DNA of 64,000 bases from Echinarachnius parma (taxonomy: Eukaryota > Echinodermata > Echinoidea > Clypeasteroida > Echinarachniidae). Numbering within the stretch: position 1 is the stretch's first letter; each line of letters starts with the position of its first letter. Both the position numbers and the translations under genes were made by a program. A model generated the notes under the pieces. The model did not search any database. It was not told the DNA's origin and worked only from the letters and a program-made list of their open reading frames with translations. Of this stretch, positions 56,790 through 64,000 are shown piece by piece. The stretch is taken from NCBI GenBank assembly GCA_037951105.1, contig JBAMJV010003307.1:124001-188000 (forward strand), read 5' to 3'.

Positions 56790-56910
56790 GTTTGAAATGC
56801 TACACCGCAGTTCGAACATTCGCAACTAGGCTAGTTTGTGAGCGTTACATAACACCAAGCCAGTGTGTATTCCAAACCATACATGGGGCGTTTGCAAGAT
56901 GGCCCCTCAT
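56790..56910. repeat. Dispersed repeat M13, inverted copy
   Basis: ACTAGGCTAGTTTGTGAGCG, AGCCAGTGTGTATTCCAA and GGCGTTTGCAAGATGGC mirror the repeat at 20780-20945. Confidence 0.6.
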
Positions 56911-57299
56911 CTGATTTACGAATCCGAACCACCTAAAACAAAAAACAACAATTAAACCCTCACTAGCAGATGAGTGTGAACAACTCTTCAATTGTGTACA
57001 AAGTATATCCTTTCCTGACACATCTCTTAGAGCCTAGCTTGAAAAGGAAAAGGAAAACGGGGATAAACTGGTGGATTGAAAAAAAAAGAGTCTTTCCAGA
57101 AATAGCCTGTAAATCAGAACCGGTTTGTTTACGGCATTGTAAACAGTCGACAGGGGGGTGATTTGTGGGACAAAAACATCCAAGGAGGTGTGAGATGCCT
57201 AACCCAGCCCATCTCAACACTGGGGACATCATCACTGGATGTTCAACCCCCGTCATCATGCCACGGGAGTAAGGGGGTTTAGAGAGGAAGCGCAGAAAT

Positions 57300-57685
57300 C
57301 GAGAATCAAGTAGCAGTAGGCATAGGTGGAGCATCTTTCATTAACCCCCCTCTCTTTATCATGCCTATAGATGCATTGAGTGCTGTGACAATTTTTTGCC
57401 TTGGTGGTGAACGGTTTAATAATAACGCATACAAATCATGCATGAAGTAGATGTATCAGTAGCAGTAGATGTCGCATCTCTTATAAAATCTTCTCTTTGT
57501 CATGCCTAAAGATGTATTGAGTGCTGTGACATTTTCATGCCTTGGTGGTGAATAGTGGAATAATAATACCCCCAAAAATCAAGAATGGAGCAGCAGTAGC
57601 AGTAGATGTCTAGCATCCTTTATTAACCTTTCTCCTTATTATTCCTGCACATAATGTATTGTATTGAGCGTTAAACCTCTTACAT
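57300..57685. repeat. Tandem repeat, ~140-bp unit, three copies
   Basis: GTAGCAGTAGATGTCGCATC, TCTTTGTCATGCCTAAAGAT, GTATTGAGTGCTGTGACATT, TTGCCTTGGTGGTGAA in three units of rising divergence. Confidence 0.8.
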
Positions 57686-58889
57686 TTGTGTGCCTCAGTG
57701 CCTCCAGATAACAAATATAATTTTTAAAAACTATAAACTTCAATCATTTTCATAATTTTGGTTATTTTTGTGACTCAGAATTTCCACTTTCATCCAAATA
57801 ACTTCAAAAGCAATTTGAATAAATGATGTGTATTAAACATATCAATACCAATTTATTACGGAGGGTAACTTTTCCTGCAACTACCAGCAAGACAAATTTT
57901 GCAATGGTACTGATCATTATAATTCTGTCAAGTTCTCAAGCAATATGTCACTGATAAACAAATGTCATTTCATGGCATATTTGGAGGCAAATAACCCGGT
58001 TCTTTTCTGGGGGGAAAATACACAATTTTGAACATCTGTCAAGCAGAAGAAATGTATTTTCTTGCCTTGGTATGTGAAGAATTCCAAAGTAGGACTTGAC
58101 AACATTATTTCTTTCTTTCTATTTTTATCTGGCATTTATTTGTCTACCTCTAGAATTGATATTGTGGTCTGATGTTTATTGTCTCAAAGGGTTTGGTTGT
58201 GAGCGATGTTCATGATACCATAGATACCGTAATGGTAAACCCAGGGTAACTTTATGGCCAGTTTCTGAAAAAGATGTATTTTCATCGAGCCTCACATACT
58301 TGGAAAAAATGTCTTATTTGTAAAAATATATTCTTATAGTGTAATGTAAAAAATAAAAAAAATTGTTCAAGTAAGTTAGCCTTGATGGGAATACATCTTT
58401 CTTTAATAAAAGGTAGCCAAAGTCACCCCGGTTTACGGTACATTAATCCTTTGGTGATGCTTTAATTTTGGTATAACATACATTCTCCATACACTCCAGT
58501 ACTAGTATTTTCTAAGGGGCAGTCCTGACGGGAAGAAACTGAATGGAAGGAGTAATATCTGAAAGTTGGAGCATAATCGTCCAAGAAAAGGACAATTTAA
58601 AGGTTCTTTGAATTTATCCGTTCATTTTCAGCACGGGATAGGTCATTAGTCAGAGGTAACATTGGGTACAATTTGATATTAATCACATATTTTACTTTGA
58701 CCATTCGTAAAATCCATCTTCATTCTACATTTGAGAGGAATCTGTAGTTTGTCTGCAAATTTGTGATACTACCTTTAACAGGCATGTCTGTGTGCAGGAA
58801 TAAATTGATTCCTCTCACGTACAGCAGCTGTACAAAGGCTTCAAAGGTTGTTAGCCCCTCCTCATCTTTGATAGACCACATCGCTCAAA

Positions 58890-59340
58890 ATAACATGTCC
58901 TGTCCAGTGGAGTAGCAAAGGGGGGGGGGGACTCCTAAGCCTGACCCCCCCCCCCCCCCCCCCCCAATCTTTGATAGACCACATCCCTCAAAATAACATG
59001 TCCTATCCAGTGGGGTTGCAAAAGGGGGGGGGGGGGCTCCTTGGCCTGAGCCCCCTCCCCCCATCTTTACTAGACCACATTCCATCAAAATCACAAGACC
59101 TATCCAGTGGGGTAGCAAAGGGGCGAGCTCCTTGGTCGTCCATCGCCGTCCCCCCTCCCTCAGGCCTTGCTTGTTAGCCGGTAGTTTTGATTTTGGGGCT
59201 TTGCATCTAGCTAAAATCCATAAGCTTGAAGCAGCAGCTCCCGCTTATGCGCTCGCTCGCTCGCTCGTAGGAGCCCCCCCCCTTCCCCCCTTCCCCCCCT
59301 TGCCCCCCCCCTTCCCCCCTTACCCCCCCCCCCCCCCATA
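58890..59340. repeat. Tandem hAT-like MITE ends with dG/dC tracts
   Basis: ACATGTCCTGTCCAGTGGAG, TAGCAAAGG and a G tract, CTCCTTGGCCTGA, a C tract and ATCTTTGATAGACCACATC repeat three times at ~90-bp spacing. They are followed by TTGATTTTGGGGCTTTGCAT and AGCTTGAAGCAGCAGCTCCC. The latter part recurs inverted at 62225-62430. Confidence 0.7.
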
Positions 59341-59465
59341 GCAGAATTCCTGGCCCCATTTATTTTCCCATTGCATGTTGGAACAATTGTGTAACTACAC
59401 AGGGACAAATTTAAGCACCCAAAATAATGTATTATAACAAAACAATCTGGGAACAAATAATGAAG

Positions 59466-59560
59466 TAATAACAATAATTATTATATCTAGCAATTATATA
59501 GCGCCATGTATCTAGGTACCCTATTCAGAGGTACATTGGTCATCACCACACAATTATCAT
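59466..59560 (-). repeat. SINE tail fragment, reverse orientation
   Basis: ACAATAATTATTATATCTAG, CAATTATATAGCGCCATGTA then a CCCTATTCAGAGGTACATTG stretch. It matches the GCGCTATATAA...ATT end of the local SINEs. Confidence 0.5.
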
Positions 59561-59861
59561 ATCAAGTGTACCCCCTTCCCATATATTGCTAACCCATGCT
59601 AAGCCACTGCCCATAACAAATAGGACACAAAACCATTAAAAAATACATACAGGCAGATTCACATAAATGTGCGAATTTAAAACATGAGACCAGATACGTT
59701 TCCTTATAATGCTCTAGCTGTATTACTCTATACATTTTGTTCTCCCACAAGACAAATAGATACACACCCAATAAAAAACATGTGTGCCTAGATAGAGGCG
59801 CATGAATGTGCCTTATACAAACATGACCCTAGATGAATAACCATCAACATACATGTTGACT

Positions 59862-60016
59862 TTTAACTTATTCCCTGCTATATTTTCCAATTCCCATGGA
59901 GTTCGTAAAGGGCCACCACCGTTCCTGTAGGCAATGGGTTATCCTGTTCCCTACTCTATTTTCCAATTCCCATAGAGTTCATACAGGGCCCACCAGGATG
60001 CTGTAAGCAATGGGTT
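59862..60016. repeat. Two M3 MITE copies in tandem
   Basis: CTTATTCCCTGCTATATTTT, CCAATTCCCATGGAGTTCGT, CACCACCGTTCCTGTAGGCA, ATGGGTTA and then the same block again (59943-60016). Confidence 0.7.
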
Positions 60017-61520
60017 AGTACCTAACCTTTTCCTTGCCCTTATATATAAAAACCCCTGTGCCGTGATGTGTGCTGCTTTCTCTTTGCCAAATACGCAGAG
60101 CTGAATTTAATTCTGAATACTGATGCATATAAAAAAATAAGGCTGCGTGTACATGTAGGTTGAAAAGGACCTAACAAAACAGCAGGCAGCACAAAATTAA
60201 AGACATCGATACTTGTTACATAATACAACACTTGTGCCAATCGGCGCCTCGAAGCACACCAGCAAACATGGAGATCAGCATTGTATGCACAGAGAGGGTT
60301 AGCCATTGTTTTTTCTAGTTGATGTTATTCCCAACTATTTTATACGTTGGCAAACTGGGTTGGCAATGGCTATGGGTGTAATAATGTTCTGGCACAGCAA
60401 CAATTTGTTTTCATTCCATATTGACATAGGGGTGCTAGAAAGGAGTCGCACACTATACAAATTAAAATCTGACCTAGAATTTTAAGTTTCCTCAAAATAT
60501 GAAACATTCTGATGATTGTGCCTTTAAATATTGCGGCATTCCAACCCGTCTAGAATAGATCTGTCACGATTATGGTCGCCATCTGTATAAACAACGTCCA
60601 AAATCCTTTTTAATGAATGGCCCCCTCGTCTGTCTGGTGTGGCCAGGGCGCAAGAAATCAATATTTACTACACTGCTCCAGATCATGTCAGGAAACGTTG
60701 GGGTACAACTGTCAGTAAACATCAAAGCTTTTGACAAATTAACCAAAACAACTTTTCATTATCTAGCTAAATCATACATTTTCACATTTTAATTGCCAAA
60801 ACAGAAAATTTGCTTGTACACTTACATCTCAATGAGATTTGCATGTTCGGAATTACACTCTCTCTTTAGGTTGAACAGAAATGATAGCTGCCTGATCGGG
60901 CAACCAATCTAGACCATTTATGAAATGTTACTTTACTTACTGCACAACACCATTTTGTATTTGCCCAGGCAAGAGCTAGTGTCGAGCACGAGATTACCGA
61001 GCCTTGAAGGGAATGGGTTAACATATCCATAGGCCTCCATATGCCTGGTGCTTTTGTAAATAAACAATATGTCAGAAATGTGTCAGTGTCCAAAGTAGCA
61101 ATCATTCATGGTCAGTTCCAATCTGACCAAGTCCAAGTCCAGTTGGCTAGAATTACATGGTCAGCCATGAAAGATTTACTGCTGGTCAAATCCAAGTCCA
61201 GCTAGCTAGCTTGAATTACACATTTACTTCTAAAAGATAAATAATTATATACATTGGTCAAATCCAGGCTAGGTCAAATTTAACCAGCCATGAAATGGCA
61301 GTTATACAATAATTTGGAAAGGGTGCCATTTAGGGGGTGAACAATTCTGGCTAGGTCGAATTTTCGTAGCAACAACAAATCCAGAATTTTAAAAGGTGGG
61401 GTTTCTATTCAAGGGTTAAAAATAACCAAATAAAAACAATTAAACTTCTGTTCTGGGAAATGATGTGACAGGTATCAGTGGGAGAAAACCTCATAGATTG
61501 TGGAAGCATAATTCCTAGAT

Positions 61521-61905
61521 TTAAAGGGATCTAGTAACAAAGTCAAAATCCTAAAAACTTACTTGAAACTCTAGCTGTTTTCACATACCCCATTGTATTT
61601 GTAATATTACCAATAGAAGTATGGAACAGGTTTTGGTTTTTCAAATTTCCCTTTCGTTAAAATGATATTTATGATTCAAGTGTTCCGATTTTTAACTATC
61701 CACTGGAAAGTTATAACTGTGTACAGAGTCATCGCAATGAGTTGGCGAATATCAATTTGTAATTTCGCTCATTACTGGACCATATAACATCCATTTAACA
61801 TGAAATTTTCACACATTACTCAGTAGACATATCAGAGCACAACAATACACATTTTATCAACCAATCATCACTTTTTGCACATGACAACAAAGTTACTAAA
61901 ACCCT
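61521..61905. repeat. TTAA MITE, family M1 copy
   Basis: TTAAAGGGATCTAGTAACAA, TTTTCACATACCCCATTGTA, CAATAGAAGTATGGAACAGG, ACTATCCACTGGAAAGT and an eroded right end GTTACTAAAACCCTTC. Confidence 0.75.
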
Positions 61906-62224
61906 TCTGTTTCACATAGGGAAATGGTGTGACCATGATTATCTTCACAAGACAATTCCTAAAGCTAGTGTAATCTTTGGTTCTCCGAAATGTTGTGAGA
62001 GCAACCAGTCGGATGCTATCATCCGTAAACAACTTCTTGCACCACCGTGCGGAATACACACTGTTTCAGTGATATGTAGTGCCCACTAGCCAAGTTCAAA
62101 ATGGCAACCCCCAGTGTGCATTACCACCATGCATGAAGACCTTTAAACTTTTGTTCTTCGAAATGTTGTGACAGCAACCAGCGGGATGCTATCATCCCTA
62201 GACAACTTCTAGCTAGCGGAAGCA

Positions 62225-62430
62225 TGACTCCTAGATGCAGGACAGGGCTCACACCTGTGAGCGCATTAGCGGGAGCTGCTGCTTCAAGGTTATGGATTTT
62301 AGCTATGCAAAGCACTAAAATCAAAAGTACCAGCTAACAAGCAAGGCCTGAGGGGGGGGGGGGGGGCGACGACAAAGTAGCTCCCCCCCCCCGCCCCTTT
62401 GCTACCCCACTGGATAGGACATGTTAATTT
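62225..62430. repeat. hAT-like MITE segment, inverted relative to 58890-59340
   Basis: GCGGGAGCTGCTGCTTCAAG, GATTTTAGCTATGCAAAGC, AGCTAACAAGCAAGGCCTGA, G and C tracts, CCTTTGCTACCCCACTGGAT. Confidence 0.6.
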
Positions 62431-62529
62431 GAGGGATGTGGTCTACAGAGGCATCACATCCAGACATGCTCACAGGGCAGTGCTATGTCTTCAGTCCAGA
62501 TCTTCCATGACCGAGTGTGACACTCATGC

Positions 62530-62990
62530 AACTCTCCCGCACATGGCGCCATCTTGCGAGAGCCTTGCCACAGTGCTGAATACACACTGGCTCGGTGGTG
62601 TGGCAAGATTGGTAGAGCGCATGCTCTCCGATGCGGGAGATTCCGAGTTCGAACCCATCCCACTGCGATTGTCCTTCAGCGAGACAATTAATCCACTATT
62701 GCTGCTCTCTACCCAGGTGTATAAATGGGGACACGGAAGGATGGGAACGTGGTTCCTTAAAATAGTGTGAGCTTAATAAACGACTGGCTGGAATACTCCC
62801 TAGGGAGTGGAAAATGTGCACTGTGTGTGCAGGAACGATTGCCGTGTGTATCCGTTGACCGGGGTTATAATAATAGCGCTAGAGGCTTTATTGCAATTTG
62901 CGCTCTATATAAAGAACCTATGATTATTATTATTATTATTTATGCAGTGCACTCAAACTAGCCTAGTTCAAAATGGGGACCGGCAGTGTA
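62530..62990. repeat. Dispersed repeat M13 interrupted by a SINE
   Basis: GGCGCCATCTTGCGAGAGCC, AATACACACTGGCTCGG lie left of the SINE and ATGCAGTGCACTCAAACTAG, CCTAGTTCAAAATGGGGACC to its right. In the copy at 20780-20945 the two halves are adjacent, so that copy serves as an empty site. Confidence 0.75.
62594..62943 (+). repeat. tRNA-derived SINE, full length
   Basis: The tRNA-like head has an A-box (TTGGTAGAGCGCATG) and a B-box (GAGTTCGAACCC). A conserved core follows (GACTGGCTGGAATACTCCCT then AGGGAGTGGAAA, GAACGATTGCCGTG). The 3' end is GCGCTCTATATAAAGAACC and (ATT)n. The whole is about 350 bp and inserted in an M13 repeat. The core is shared with 46625-46720 and may belong to one of the conserved SINE core domains; which one needs a library search. 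Confidence 0.85.
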
Positions 62991-63179
62991 TATATATAGC
63001 TAGCATCCCCATACTTGACAATCTATAGTTCTGTGAAATGTTGTGACAGTGGATCAAGGGGATGTAATCAACGGGAGATAACTCATCTGCCCATGCAGTC
63101 CAATTAACCTGTCAAGATATGACCCCATCAGGCCAGGCCAGGCCGTCACAATGGAAATGGCCATTACACCATTATGAAT

Positions 63180-63530
63180 CAGGGTTTAAAGGAACATTCA
63201 CAGTTTGGCAGAGGCCTGCTAGCTAGTCCGGGGCAACTCAGAATAAGCTTTGGGCCACCATTATGGATCAGGGTTTAAAGGAACATTCACAGTTTGGCAC
63301 AGGCCTGCTAGCTGGTCTGAGGCAACTCAAAATAAGCTTTGGGCCACCATTGTGGATCAGGGTTTAAAGGATCATTCACAGTTTGGCACAGGCCTGCTAG
63401 CTGGTCCGAGGAAACTCAAAATAAGCTTTGGGCCACCATTGTGGATCAGGGTTTAAAGGAACATTCACAGTTTGGCACAGGCCTGCTAGTCCAGGGCAAC
63501 TAACATTATTAAAGCTTTGGGCCACCATAA
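63180..63530. repeat. Tandem repeat, 89-bp unit, four copies
   Basis: GGCCACCATTGTGGATCAGG, GTTTAAAGGAACATTCACAG, TTTGGCACAGGCCTGCTAGC, TGGTCCGAGGCAACTCAAAA, TAAGCTTTG repeat from 63180 to about 63530 with high identity. Confidence 0.95.
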
Positions 63531-63696
63531 TTTCATTGATGCCAAAGTCTACTGGCCTGAGTGGGCAACTAAATATAACAGAATCTTTAATGATGTCACA
63601 ACTGTCAAGAGTATGAAAGTATTGAAAGAAATTCTTCCTCATTCATGAAGTCCAAACACTAAAATTTTAACAGATGATTCCACATTTTCATTTTCT

Positions 63697-63791
63697 TTAA
63701 CCCATTCAGGACTGTGCCTGACAAAAAACTCAGCCTAGGGCCTATGGAGAATGCATGTCATACCAAAATCAAATCATCATTAATGGGTTAA
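63697..63791. repeat. TTAA MITE, family M2 copy
   Basis: TTAACCCATTCAGGACTGTG starts it; GGCCTATGGAGAATGCATGT, CATCATTAATGGGTTAA close it. TTAA is at both ends, 95 bp. Confidence 0.75.
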
Positions 63792-63793
63792 TA

Positions 63794-64000
63794 TAATAAT
63801 AATAATATAGTTTCTTATATAGCGCTTAATAGCGATTTACATATGCACGATGAACTTCAACTTTAACACACATTTCCCCCGTAAGCCCTAGCCTTAGATA
63901 GATATAGATTTATCGAGGGCTTAAAGTCCCCGACAGGACTAAAAGCCACGTATCAACCAGAACTTTCGGGGGAAGGAATCAAGCCTTTGATCAAGTGCGG
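63794..64000 (-). repeat. SINE, reverse orientation, cut by window end
   Basis: ATAATAATAATATAGTTTCT, TATATAGCGCTTAATAGCGA mark the reversed 3' tail. The sequence continues with CCCGTAAGCCC, ATCGAGGGCTTAAAGTCCCC to the window end. It shows a different core from the SINE at 62594-62943. Confidence 0.55.

Larger units (their letters stand above)
48991..64000 (-). other. Sequence upstream of the first recognised exon (intron or 5' region)
   Basis: Fifteen kilobases without a recognised exon. The missing DH helix-1 exon must lie beyond the window or be too short to recognise. Repeats are listed separately. In 49200-49980, 56740-57300, 57690-58880, 59560-60880 and 61020-61520 I see no gene, only AT-rich sequence with MITE fragments. 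Confidence 0.6.

Noticed and set aside
56963-57334. Minus-strand open frame of 123 codons
   Set aside because: It has no domain, no splice context and overlaps the start of the 57300-57685 tandem repeat.
62600-62670. tRNA gene
   Set aside because: The promoter boxes are good but the sequence continues into a SINE core and an (ATT)n tail inside another repeat.

Overview
The window is animal genomic DNA from a compact-exon, long-intron genome. The repeat content fits a marine invertebrate, and most likely a deuterostome such as an echinoderm: tRNA-derived SINEs with (ATT)n tails, many TTAA- and TA-flanked MITEs, long dG/dC tracts and abundant local tandem duplication. That assignment is an inference; nothing in the sequence names the species.

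Only one host gene is recognised, on the minus strand. Four exons (48808-48990, 25545-25658, 21755-21847, 2070-2297) have canonical splice sites and phase-0 borders, and join without a gap into 206 residues of a Dbl-homology (RhoGEF) domain. The closest match from memory is ARHGEF17 (TEM4). The first part of the domain (helix 1) and the PH-like and beta-propeller regions lie outside the window or were not recognised. The introns are about 23.1, 3.7 and 19.5 kb and hold everything else.

The large 23 kb intron carries what looks like a complete, possibly recently active cut-and-paste DNA transposon (27302-32735, plus strand). It has a 10-bp terminal inverted repeat, a TGCT target duplication, a 5'-UTR intron and an uninterrupted 761-codon transposase with a candidate DDD triad. 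At least nine copies of a 13-bp palindromic motif cluster only in the two subterminal regions. The 4-bp target duplication and GGG terminus suggest the Sola superfamily.

The rest is mostly non-coding. There is a 156-bp satellite (10.5-12.5 kb) whose every unit holds a palindromic RFX/X-box site. A 1.4 kb Harbinger-like inverted-repeat element sits inside a LINE 3' remnant and itself holds inverted arrays of a 16-mer. There are several MITE families using TTAA, TA or TAA targets, SINEs, microsatellites and many direct duplications of 100-330 bp.

The most unusual host feature is that three of the four exons are flanked by decaying copies of their own edges. Copies of the 5' edge with an acceptor-like site lie upstream of exons 48808-48990, 25545-25658 and 2070-2297 (four copies for the last). 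Copies of the 3' edge with donor or ex-donor sites lie downstream of the first and last. These look like products of the same local tandem duplication seen across the introns.
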